From: Candidatus Kaiserbacteria bacterium
Lineage (GTDB): Bacteria > Patescibacteriota > Minisyncoccia > Phycocordibacterales > UBA12088
Direction: 5' to 3'
Length of the DNA stretch: 12,567 nucleotides
NCBI GenBank assembly: GCA_007116405.1
Contig: SKIN01000028.1
Location: 1 to 12,567 of the forward strand
Made by a program: the position numbers and the translations under genes. The first letter of the stretch is position 1. Each line of letters opens with the position of its first letter. This document shows, piece after piece, positions 4,855-11,908 of the stretch. The notes under the pieces were generated by a model, which ran no database searches, had not been told where the DNA came from, and saw only the letters and a program-made list of their open reading frames with translations.

Positions 4855-6858
4855 CTACAATCCCAATACGACCGGTATCACGATAGGGCGCTTGTTCGTC
4901 TTTGCTAGGAGGAAGCGGCCGACCGATTCACTGATACTCTGTCGTACGTATTCGAAGTCGATGGGGTTGCTGTTCTTGGTGGCGTCCACTATCGCTTTCT
5001 TCACGATGACTCGCGCCTCACCCAGAAGATCTTGGCTCTCACGCAGATATACGAACCCTCGCGAGATGATATCCGGACTCTTGCGAAGTTCACCGGTGCG
5101 AGCGTTCACTGTGGCGATGATGACGAACATGCCGTCTTGAGCGAGTGTCTTCCTGTCGCGGATAACGACCTCTTGTACGTCACCCACCGAGAGACCATCA
5201 ACCATCATGAGTGAGCTCGGTGCCTTTACGTCGAGAACCTTCGCCTCTTTCCCCTCGATGAAGTCGACGATGGTACCGTTGTCAGGAATAATGATGTTCT
5301 CCCTAGGAAAACCCGCATCAATGTTTGCTTGTGCGTGGCAGCGTATCATCGAATGGTAGCCATACCCCGGCATAAAGAACCGTGGTTTGACCTGCTCGCG
5401 GATCCACACCAGCTCGCCGGTGTTGCCGTGGCCGGTCGAGTGCACGTCGCTCGCGCGGTAGTGGATGATGCGCACACCATGGCGGTAGAGGTTGTCCTTA
5501 AGCCGCTGCACCGAAAGCTCGTTGCCCGGAATGATGGAGCTTGAGAGTACGATGGTGTCGCGCTCATTGAGTGTAATGAACTTATTCTTCTTTGTAGCGA
5601 TACGCATGAGTGCGGCGAACTCTTCTCCCTGTGCTCCCGTTGCAAGTACGACGATACGCTGGGCAGGGTAGTCACCGATCTGGTCCGCAGTGATGAACGT
5701 GTCCGGCCGGACCTTAACGCGTCCCGCCATCTTGGCTATCTCAATATTGGTCTTGATAGAGCGGCCCTCAGCGACCACCTTTTTGTTCAGCTGTTCACAG
5801 ACAGAGATGATGTGGATGAGGCGCTCGAACTGGCTCGCGAACGTACCGATGATAAGACGCCCGGGTACACTGCGGATGATCTCCTCGAGCGTATTATGGA
5901 CAACCTTCTCAGGTATCGAGAAGCCCGTCTTCTCAGCATTCGTGCTGTCGGCAAAGAGGAGAATGTTGTTCGCACTGCCGACCTCTTTCCATATCTTCTG
6001 CTCACGGGCACTCGGCACCCCGTCTTCATGGTCGAGCTTGAGGTCACCGGAGATAACGATGTTGCCCCACTTGGTCTCTACAGAGACACCGCAGGAATCG
6101 CTGATGCTGTGCGTGACGGGGAAGAAGCGCACAACGGTGGAACCCATGGTCACTTTGTCGATTGTTTCCACTACGCGCACATCCGCGGCGGGCAGGTGAG
6201 GAAATTCCTCCTGCCGCTTCTTTACGAGGAGGGACGTCACCTCGGTACAGTATACGGGTGGGTTGCCGAGACGTTCGAGCATGTAGGGAAGCCCACCGAT
6301 GTGATCGAGGTGACCGTGCGTTATCACGATACCGCGTATCTTTTCCTTTCGGTCCTCTAGATAGCGGGTGTTAGGCAGAGCATAGTCGATACCCGGCGAC
6401 TCTTCGTCAGAGATGAACTGAAAGCCGGCGTCGGAGACAATAATGTCCTCAGGGGTCTCGACGACGAACATGTTCTTGCCGACCTCTTCGACACCGCCGA
6501 GGGGTATTACACGTACCGCGTTTTCTGGTACGGGCGGTATATACACATCAAGCTTCTTGGCAGGTAGGTAATTGGTGCGCTGCATCGGGAGACGCGTACC
6601 GGGTCGTGGCAATGGACGACCTTTTCCGCGCCCTTGCCCTCTTCCTTTGCTGTTTCCTTTTGCGTGTGCTGGAGCACCACCCTTCTGCGGGCGTGTACCC
6701 GAGACGAATGGACGTGAGCGCCGCGTGCGCCCCGCGGCATCGCCTCCTTGTGGAGCAGCACGTCCTCCGGACGAACCGGCCTCAGTAAACGTGCGGATGG
6801 AAGGACGACGCCGACCTTTTCCGCTTTGATCGCGCTTATGCGCATGGGTATCCGACAT
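4855..6858 (-). CDS. rnj: Ribonuclease J (metallo-beta-lactamase/beta-CASP RNase)
   Basis: RNase J is the 5'-3' exonuclease and endonuclease for rRNA maturation and mRNA decay. The 667-residue protein has the metallo-beta-lactamase motifs HGHLDH (181-186), VTHS with H250 and SGDLKLD with D272; beta-CASP motifs ADSTNAE (303-309), IGTFASQFERL (337-347), VVAEGRSIKT (361-370), GAQGEE (408-413) and DVHSTGHG (471-478); and an RNase J C-terminal domain (about 555-667). RNase J is usually near 555 residues; the excess is a basic Gly/Arg/Pro-rich N-terminal tail of about 100 residues, probably disordered and RNA-binding. The motif that normally reads Pro-Val-His-Gly-Glu appears as MPGYGYHSM (496-504), so the usual metal-ligand His seems to be Tyr499. 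The start fits the candidate promoter at 6872-6901; a later start would remove the tail. Confidence 0.93.
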   Translation of the reverse strand: MSDTHAHKRDQSGKGRRRPSIRTFTEAGSSGGRAAPQGGDAAGRTRRSRPFVSGTRPQKGGAPAHAKGNSKGRGQGRGKGRPLPRPGTRLPMQRTNYLPAKKLDVYIPPVPENAVRVIPLGGVEEVGKNMFVVETPEDIIVSDAGFQFISDEESPGIDYALPNTRYLEDRKEKIRGIVITHGHLDHIGGLPYMLERLGNPPVYCTEVTSLLVKKRQEEFPHLPAADVRVVETIDKVTMGSTVVRFFPVTHSISDSCGVSVETKWGNIVISGDLKLDHEDGVPSAREQKIWKEVGSANNILLFADSTNAEKTGFSIPEKVVHNTLEEIIRSVPGRLIIGTFASQFERLIHIISVCEQLNKKVVAEGRSIKTNIEIAKMAGRVKVRPDTFITADQIGDYPAQRIVVLATGAQGEEFAALMRIATKKNKFITLNERDTIVLSSSIIPGNELSVQRLKDNLYRHGVRIIHYRASDVHSTGHGNTGELVWIREQVKPRFFMPGYGYHSMIRCHAQANIDAGFPRENIIIPDNGTIVDFIEGKEAKVLDVKAPSSLMMVDGLSVGDVQEVVIRDRKTLAQDGMFVIIATVNARTGELRKSPDIISRGFVYLRESQDLLGEARVIVKKAIVDATKNSNPIDFEYVRQSISESVGRFLLAKTNKRPIVIPVVLGL

Positions 6859-6871
6859 ACCAGTGGTAGGG

Positions 6872-6901
6872 ATTACAAGTAATGATAATAATTTGTTTCA
6901 A
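6872..6901 (-). promoter_or_regulatory. Candidate promoter of the RNase J gene
   Basis: On the minus strand TTGAAA (6901-6896) and TGTAAT (6877-6872) are separated by 18 bp, and the ATG lies 13 nt after the -10 box. It supports transcription beginning just before ATG 6858. No purine-rich ribosome-binding sequence precedes the start. Confidence 0.5.
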
Positions 6902-6977
6902 ACATGAGGGGTACGGCAAAGTACGATGCCGCGCCACATACCGAGTTCCCGGGCACAGTGTATGTTCTGTGTCGTCC

Positions 6978-7039
6978 GCACCGGGGTGCCATAGAGGAGT
7001 GAACTTACCCGTACTGTAGCAAAAGACCGCACCGGGTGC
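6978..7039. promoter_or_regulatory. Pair of related dyads between the divergent RNase J and GAPDH genes
   Basis: GCACCGGGGTGC (6978-6989) and GCACCGGGTGC (7029-7039) are near-identical inverted repeats, each preceded by CC, with starts 51 bp apart. They lie in a 320-bp intergenic stretch (6859-7178) that otherwise holds the candidate promoters and several GTAC-rich words. They could be operator sites for a shared regulator; this is a guess from symmetry and duplication only. Confidence 0.35.
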
Positions 7040-7121
7040 AAATGCGACAGCGGTGGATAGTGTTCATACCCGTACGTATACCCACTGTGTGGATATGCAC
7101 ACCCGCGGCATGGTCATGTGT

Positions 7122-7130
7122 TGGTATACT
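7122..7130 (+). promoter_or_regulatory. Candidate extended -10 promoter of the GAPDH-led cluster
   Basis: TGGTATACT gives an extended -10 (TGnTATACT) without a good -35, placing the transcript start near 7137 and a leader of about 40 nt before ATG 7179. An AT-rich run (TATATATATC) directly before the start codon is an alternative -10 region. Confidence 0.4.
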
Positions 7131-7178
7131 TACCGTACGCGACATTATCAGCGTTACGTACCTTTATATATATCATCT

Positions 7179-8213
7179 ATGGCACTACGAGTAGCTATCA
7201 ACGGCTTTGGCCGTATCGGCAGGGCATTCGTTCGGGCGACCGCAGGCGATCCGGATATCGAACTGGTCGCAATAAACGACCTCTCCGACATTGAGAACCT
7301 GGCATACCTCCTTAAGTACGATACCGCGTACGGTCCGGCATCGTTTGCCGTAGAGACACGTAAGATAGACTGGAGGACCGTACTCGTGGTGGACGGCAAG
7401 GAAGTTCCGGTATACCAGGAAAAGGACCCGGCAACACTGCCGTGGAAGGACCTCAACATAGACGTGGTTATCGAAGCCACGGGGGCGTTCACAAAATACG
7501 AAAAGGCCAAGCGACATCTCGATGCAGGTGCGCGGCGCGTGGTCATCACTGCTCCGGCAAAGGGCGACCCATCGGCAGCCGGAGTGACCGGAGGTACGGC
7601 GCTCATGGGTATCAATGACGAGATACTAAGCACCTGCACCATAAGCAGCAACGGTTCCTGCACCACGAACGCGGCTGCTCCTGTGATAGAGATCCTTCAC
7701 GAAACATTAGGCATCGAGAAAGCGATGCTCAACACCATCCACGCATACACCGCGACACAAGGTATCGTCGACAGACCTGATGCAAAAGATTGGCGCCGGG
7801 GCAGGGCGGGTGCGAGCAACATCATCCCCAGTAGTACGGGTGCGGCCTCGGCAGTGACGGAAGTGGTCACCGACCTCAAAGGCAAGTTCGACGGTATTGC
7901 CATGCGCGTGCCGGTCATAACCGGCTCGGTCGCTGATATCACCTTTATCTCAAAGCGCCCCACCTCTGTCGAGGAGGTGAACGGCATTCTCCGTCTCGCT
8001 GCCGAAGACCCGCGCTGGGCGGGTATCTTTGCCGTCTCAAGCGAAGAGTTGGTTTCGAGTGACATCATTGGCTGCCCGTACGCTTCAATGGCTGACCTTA
8101 CCATGACCCGCGTCGTTGACGGCACTCTCGTCAAGGTGTGCGCATGGTATGATAATGAAATGGGCTACACCTACGCACTCGTGAAGCACGTACTTGCCAT
8201 CGGGCGGAAGTAG
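7179..8213 (+). CDS. gap: Glyceraldehyde-3-phosphate dehydrogenase (phosphorylating, type I)
   Basis: Oxidises glyceraldehyde 3-phosphate to 1,3-bisphosphoglycerate with NAD(P)+ in glycolysis. From ATG 7179 the 344-residue protein begins MALRVAINGFGRIGRAF, the Rossmann dinucleotide-binding motif; an earlier in-frame start at 7053 would add 42 residues unlike the family. AINDL (31-35) ends the second strand, and the Asp suggests an NAD preference. The catalytic loop SSNGSCTTNAAAP (156-168) contains Cys161, paired with His188 in TIHAYT. NIIPSSTGAA (214-223) and WYDNEMGYT (323-331) complete the signature set. Length is normal. It is the first gene of the carbon cluster and ends 10 bp before rpiB, so the two are almost certainly cotranscribed. 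Confidence 0.95.
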   Translation: MALRVAINGFGRIGRAFVRATAGDPDIELVAINDLSDIENLAYLLKYDTAYGPASFAVETRKIDWRTVLVVDGKEVPVYQEKDPATLPWKDLNIDVVIEATGAFTKYEKAKRHLDAGARRVVITAPAKGDPSAAGVTGGTALMGINDEILSTCTISSNGSCTTNAAAPVIEILHETLGIEKAMLNTIHAYTATQGIVDRPDAKDWRRGRAGASNIIPSSTGAASAVTEVVTDLKGKFDGIAMRVPVITGSVADITFISKRPTSVEEVNGILRLAAEDPRWAGIFAVSSEELVSSDIIGCPYASMADLTMTRVVDGTLVKVCAWYDNEMGYTYALVKHVLAIGRK

Positions 8214-8223
8214 CCGTCATACC

Positions 8224-8712
8224 ATGAAGGTAGTATTCGCATCCGATCACGCGGGGTACCTCTTGAAGGAATCCCTCAAACCGTTCGTAGAAGACCTGGG
8301 ATATGAGGTCGTGGACGTCGGGGCTCATACGCTTGACCCGGATGATGACTATCCGTCGTTTTGCGCGGAGGCGGCACGTATCGTTGCCCACGAACCGGAA
8401 ACAACACGCGCGATACTTCTTGGTGGGTCAGGTCAAGGTGAAGCAATGATGGCAAACCGTTTTCGCGGTGTACGCGCAGTCGTGTACAACGGTGAGAGCA
8501 GAGGAGCATTGTACAATGAGCTCGATGAGATCGCACTTTCCCGTGAACACAATGACGCAAACATCCTTTCGCTCGGTGCCCGCTTCATGGTCACTGAAGA
8601 AGCAAAAGACGCTGTTCGTCGCTGGCTCGAAACGCCATTTAGTGGCGAAGAACGACATCGTCGCCGAATAGCCGGCATCGATACTGAGGCGCAGAATAGC
8701 GCATCATCATAA
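8224..8712 (+). CDS. rpiB: Ribose-5-phosphate isomerase B (RpiB/LacAB family)
   Basis: Interconverts ribose 5-phosphate and ribulose 5-phosphate in the non-oxidative pentose phosphate pathway. The 162-residue protein starts MKVVFASDHAGYLLKESL, with Asp8-His9 of the substrate pocket, followed by VVDVGAHTLDPDDDYPSF (29-46), the phosphate loop LLGGSGQGEAMMANRFRG (65-82) and REHNDANILSLGAR (107-120). E. coli RpiB uses a catalytic Cys in this loop; here the position is Gly and the loop reads GGSGQGE like the mycobacterial enzyme, which uses Glu, so Glu73 is the likely base. ATG 8224 matches the family N-terminus; the TTG at 8194 lies inside gap. It sits 10 bp after gap and 15 bp before the epimerase gene. 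Confidence 0.92.
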   Translation: MKVVFASDHAGYLLKESLKPFVEDLGYEVVDVGAHTLDPDDDYPSFCAEAARIVAHEPETTRAILLGGSGQGEAMMANRFRGVRAVVYNGESRGALYNELDEIALSREHNDANILSLGARFMVTEEAKDAVRRWLETPFSGEERHRRRIAGIDTEAQNSASS

Positions 8713-8727
8713 ACAATAGAGTTCGGT

Positions 8728-9435
8728 ATGAGGACGCAACACATCATTCCAGCTATCATCCCCGATTCTTTGGAGCGCCTCACCGCACAGGTGCGAGAGG
8801 TTCGTTCCGTCGCGATGCGTGTACAAGTCGACGTTATGGACGGCACCTATGCCCCCACGACCTCATGGCCGTACGCGGGTGTTGACCGTGCAAATTTTGA
8901 AGCTATTCGCAGAGAAGATGAGGGTCTTCCGTACTGGCAGGATGTTGAATATGAGATAGATCTTCTGCTGAGGAGACCGGAGGACCGTATCGAGGAATGG
9001 ACACTCGCGGGCGCTGCATGTGTCATTGTACATGTGGATAGTACCAACGCACTTGAACGTATCTGTGCAGAGTGTGTCGATAGGCGTGTCGAGGTTGCAC
9101 TGGCAGTGAGTCCTTCGACCGATATCAACCTCTTAGAGCCGTGCGTTTCATCAGCAGTCTTCATACAATGTATGGGTAATGATCGTATCGGAAGACATGG
9201 TGTGCCGCTAGACCCTCGCACGTTTGACACGGTACGCGCCATACGCAAACGTTGGGGTGATATACCTATCGGCGTTGATATTGGAGTGAACGAAGAGACC
9301 ATCCCCGATCTCATCCGTGCCGGGGCAACGCGCTTCGCAGCAGGTTCCGCGGTATACGGAAGTGGTGACGCAAAACACGCCTTTACTACACTCGAAGCAC
9401 TTGCCCGTAAACTGTTGCACGACACAGCGGAGTGA
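8728..9435 (+). CDS. rpe: Ribulose-phosphate 3-epimerase family protein (divergent metal site)
   Basis: A TIM-barrel protein of 235 residues that by context interconverts ribulose 5-phosphate and xylulose 5-phosphate. Family marks are VQVDVMDGTYAP (32-43), EIDLLLRRPEDRIEEWTLAGA (split here as EIDLLLRRPEDR, 76-87, and WTLAGA, 91-96), VIVHVDS (99-105), GVDIGVNEETIP (182-193) and AGSAVYGSGD (205-214). The acid/base pair, expected at E. coli Asp36 and Asp177, is kept as Asp35 and Asp184. Two metal-ligand histidines are not: His34 corresponds to Gln33 and His67 to Asp78. Either metal binding is altered or it acts on another sugar phosphate. It sits 15 bp after rpiB and 54 bp before the transketolase genes. 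The start ATG follows TAGAGT by 5 nt. Confidence 0.8.
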   Translation: MRTQHIIPAIIPDSLERLTAQVREVRSVAMRVQVDVMDGTYAPTTSWPYAGVDRANFEAIRREDEGLPYWQDVEYEIDLLLRRPEDRIEEWTLAGAACVIVHVDSTNALERICAECVDRRVEVALAVSPSTDINLLEPCVSSAVFIQCMGNDRIGRHGVPLDPRTFDTVRAIRKRWGDIPIGVDIGVNEETIPDLIRAGATRFAAGSAVYGSGDAKHAFTTLEALARKLLHDTAE

Positions 9436-9489
9436 TACACTCGTTCGTTACCATTTTGTACATTACCCACCACGACGTACACTGTATCT

Positions 9490-10347
9490 ATGACCTATCT
9501 CACCGAAGCGGACCTAGCACGTTTGCAGGCGTACGCATGTGACATACGCTGTACCGTACTCTCCATGCTCGCGGAAGCGGGCAGTGGACACACGGCGGGG
9601 AGTCTCGGCATGGCTGACATCTTTTCGGCCTTCTACTTTCATATCTTGAACCATGACCCGGCAGACCCTGAAAAGGAGGGGCGTGACCGGCTCATTCTCT
9701 CAAACGGACACATTGCGCCCGTGCGCTACGCCGCAATGGCACATGCGGGGTACTTTCCGCTCGAGGAGGTACTCACCCTTCGACGTCTCGGCTCGCGTTT
9801 GCAAGGCCACCCTGAGCGCACCCATTTGCCGGGGCTCGAGACGACCAGTGGTCCCCTTGGTGACGGCCTCACACAAGCTGCCGGCATGGCGCTTGCGTAC
9901 CGTATGGACGATACTCCCGGACGCATCTACGCCGTGATGAGTGATGGGGAACAGCAGTGCGGTATCACCTGGGAGGCGGCGATGTTCGCCGGCGCTCGCG
10001 GACTCAGCAACCTCACCGCGGTCATCGACCGCAACCACATTCAGATCAGCGGCACCACCGAAGAGGTGCTCGACGTAGACCCGCTTGCGGAGAAATACGA
10101 AGCGTTCAACTGGAACGTGCTCCTGGTCGACGGTCACACCATCGACATGTTCATCGACGCTATCGAGACGGCGAAGAGCGTTGAGGACAAGCCGACCGTT
10201 ATCATTGCCACGACCATTCCTGGGAAGGGTGTGCCTGAGATAGAGGGTGACTACACTTGGCACGGCAAAGCACCCACAAAAGAGCAGGCGGAGCGTTGGA
10301 TAGCGGCACTCGAAGAAGCGCGCGATGCGGTTGGCGCGACCCTATGA
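9490..10347 (+). CDS. Transketolase, N-terminal (thiamine diphosphate-binding) subunit
   Basis: Transketolase moves two-carbon ketol units from xylulose 5-phosphate to aldose phosphates. This 285-residue protein is only the first domain: GSGHTAGSLG (31-40), SNGHIAPVRYAAMA (71-84), GPLGDGL (121-127), the ThDP/metal motif SDGEQQCG...DRN (151-182; Asp152, Asn182), and IPGKGVPEIEG...WHGK (243-260) with His258. Single-chain transketolases have about 650 residues; here the second domain is the next gene. Split transketolases are known in archaea, some Firmicutes and CPR bacteria. ATG 9490 lies 6 nt after TACACT (9478-9483), a possible -10 box with a weak TTGTAC 16 bp upstream, so an internal promoter is possible. 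No Shine-Dalgarno is visible. Confidence 0.93.
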   Translation: MTYLTEADLARLQAYACDIRCTVLSMLAEAGSGHTAGSLGMADIFSAFYFHILNHDPADPEKEGRDRLILSNGHIAPVRYAAMAHAGYFPLEEVLTLRRLGSRLQGHPERTHLPGLETTSGPLGDGLTQAAGMALAYRMDDTPGRIYAVMSDGEQQCGITWEAAMFAGARGLSNLTAVIDRNHIQISGTTEEVLDVDPLAEKYEAFNWNVLLVDGHTIDMFIDAIETAKSVEDKPTVIIATTIPGKGVPEIEGDYTWHGKAPTKEQAERWIAALEEARDAVGATL

Positions 10348-10369
10348 TGTACCATATATACATATACGT

Positions 10370-11374
10370 ATGCTGATACACGACACACAATTACATCCCG
10401 ATCTTTTCAATACTGACGATCTCGAACATGCAAGTACGCGTGACGGCTTCGGGGAAGCTGTTGTTGAGGCGGGAAAGGAAGACGAACGCATTGTGGTCCT
10501 TTCTGCCGACGTCGCGGATTCTGTCCGCGCGAATGCGTTTCGTGACGCTTTCCCCGAACGCTTTATCGAGGTCGGTGTCGCTGAACAGAACATGGCCGGT
10601 CTTGCTGCGGGTCTCGCGGCATGTGGCAAGATACCGTTCATCGCCGCGTACGCGACCTTCAGCCCCGGCAGGAATTGGGAGCAGATACGCACTACCATCG
10701 CACTCTCTGAGTTGCCGGTAAAGATACTGGGTATGCATACCGGTGTGTCAGTTGGTCCCGACGGCGCGACGCATCAGGCGCTTGAAGACATCACCCTGAT
10801 GCGTGTACTCCCGAACATGCACATCATTGTACCGGCCGACAAATGTGAAGCAAAAAAGGCGATACATCACGCAGTCGGTAACAACGCCCCGACCTATATC
10901 CGTTTCTCTCGGCATGAGACCCCGGTGTTCACCACAGAAGAGACACCGTTCGCTCTCGGCAGGGCAGAGTACCTGTGGCGGGATGGGAACCCCCGCGTTG
11001 CCCTCATGGGCGCCGGTCCTCTTCTCTACGACGCGTTGCTTGCGGCGCGCATTCTCCAGGAAGAAGGTATCGGCGTATCAGTACTCAACCTACACTCCAT
11101 CAAACCGATGGATGTTGAAAGGGTAAAGGAGGCGGCGCGCGACGCAGGAGCTGTCGTCACCATCGAAGAACACCAGATACTCGGTGGTGTTGGAGGCACT
11201 GTCGCCGAGGTACTCGTACAGAACACTCCCGTGCCTGAGGAAATGGTTGCGGTGCACGACCGCTTCGGGCAGTCGGGCAACGCCGGTGAGCTGCTGGACG
11301 CCTACCGCTTGAATACCTACGCGATCGTCGAGGCGGCACGCCGCGCTCGCGCACGAGCCGACGGTACCATGTGA
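10370..11374 (+). CDS. Transketolase, C-terminal (pyrimidine-binding plus C-domain) subunit
   Basis: Second half of the split transketolase, 334 residues. It has LSADVADS (44-51), the cofactor-activating region EVGVAEQNMAGLAAGLA (67-83) with the catalytic Glu72, FIAAYATFSPGRNWEQIR (90-107), HTGVSVGPDGATHQALED (123-140) and a C-terminal domain with LHSIKPMD (241-248) and IEEHQILGGVGG (265-276). It must pair with the preceding gene product to make active sites at the subunit interface. ATG 10370 was chosen because it gives the usual N-terminus; an upstream in-frame TTG/ATG start at 10325 would overlap the first subunit. The gap between the two genes is 22 bp of AT-rich sequence (ATATATACATATAC) without a Shine-Dalgarno. 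Confidence 0.92.
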   Translation: MLIHDTQLHPDLFNTDDLEHASTRDGFGEAVVEAGKEDERIVVLSADVADSVRANAFRDAFPERFIEVGVAEQNMAGLAAGLAACGKIPFIAAYATFSPGRNWEQIRTTIALSELPVKILGMHTGVSVGPDGATHQALEDITLMRVLPNMHIIVPADKCEAKKAIHHAVGNNAPTYIRFSRHETPVFTTEETPFALGRAEYLWRDGNPRVALMGAGPLLYDALLAARILQEEGIGVSVLNLHSIKPMDVERVKEAARDAGAVVTIEEHQILGGVGGTVAEVLVQNTPVPEEMVAVHDRFGQSGNAGELLDAYRLNTYAIVEAARRARARADGTM

Positions 11375-11427
11375 CCATCGGTGCGTTGCACCACACTGTC
11401 CCGCTACGACCGTAGAGCTGCCGCTCC

Positions 11428-11456
11428 TGTACACACTCATGAGCGTGTGTTATAAT
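11428..11456 (+). promoter_or_regulatory. Promoter with inverted repeat in the spacer, upstream of the small secreted protein
   Basis: TGTACA (11428-11433, 4 of 6 of the -35 consensus), a 17-bp spacer and a perfect TATAAT (11451-11456), also with an extended -10 TG. The spacer carries ACACAC...GTGTGT (11431-11450) around a TCATGA core, a dyad that a repressor could use. The start codon lies 30 bp downstream of the -10 box. Confidence 0.6.
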
Positions 11457-11486
11457 ATCGCGAGTATCCAACAGAGGGGGTGATGC

Positions 11487-11852
11487 ATGAAGAAGGTTGT
11501 AGTCTCTGTAGCCGTATCCTTGCTTTTCTTGTTCGCCAACCCATCGTTCGCCGTGCCGCCGTTTCCGTTTTGGCAGGTCTGCAACGGTGACTTGTGTACG
11601 TACATGGACCTGCGGGACTGGGAGCCGCCCGACTACGAACAGCGTGCGCCATCTCCGTGGCTACCATGGGAGTTGTTCCTTTTCGTGAACAAAGACAGCC
11701 CGCTCATGCCGTCCTACGAGCGGTGGGCGCTCGACTGGTTCAGTACACTCTTGCCACTTGTGGAGGATGAAGGATATACGATGTTGGACATACGCGTTCG
11801 CCACGACATGGACACAAGGACAAGTTACGTCTTGTGGCCAGGGGAATTCTAA
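11487..11852 (+). CDS. Small secreted Trp/Pro-rich protein, unknown function
   Basis: I do not recognise a family. The 121-residue protein begins with a clear signal peptide: KK, a hydrophobic core (VVVSVAVSLLFLFA) and a likely cleavage after PSFA at residue 22, leaving about 99 residues. The mature part is rich in Trp (7) and Pro (12), contains two cysteines five residues apart (C32, C37; a possible disulfide) and ends DTRTSYVLWPGEF. No membrane segment follows the signal, so it should be exported. It has its own promoter, the strongest Shine-Dalgarno of the window (GAGGGGGTG, 5 nt before ATG) and its own terminator, so it is a single-gene unit that is probably well translated. It follows the transketolase genes on the same strand after 112 bp. 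Confidence 0.8.
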   Translation: MKKVVVSVAVSLLFLFANPSFAVPPFPFWQVCNGDLCTYMDLRDWEPPDYEQRAPSPWLPWELFLFVNKDSPLMPSYERWALDWFSTLLPLVEDEGYTMLDIRVRHDMDTRTSYVLWPGEF

Positions 11853-11862
11853 GTACGCAATC

Positions 11863-11896
11863 AACACCCTCGCATAAAGCGAGGGTGTTTCTTTTT
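11863..11896 (+). terminator. Rho-independent terminator
   Basis: AACACCCTCGC and GCGAGGGTGTT form a perfect 11-bp stem around ATAAA, followed by TTTCTTTTT. It ends the transcript of the small secreted protein 10 bp after its stop. On the minus strand the T-run is lacking, so it acts mainly in the + direction, although it lies just past the tspO gene end. Confidence 0.9.
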
Positions 11897-11908
11897 ACGC
11901 ATTCTGCG

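Noticed and set aside
5787..6374. Plus-strand open frames opposite RNase J (such as 5812-6360)
   Set aside because: They are antisense to conserved RNase J motifs and have no family resemblance.
7053..7178. Longer GAPDH start at 7053
   Set aside because: The 42 extra residues are His/Tyr/Thr-rich and unlike GAPDH; the Rossmann motif begins right after ATG 7179, and the candidate promoter at 7122-7130 lies within the extension.
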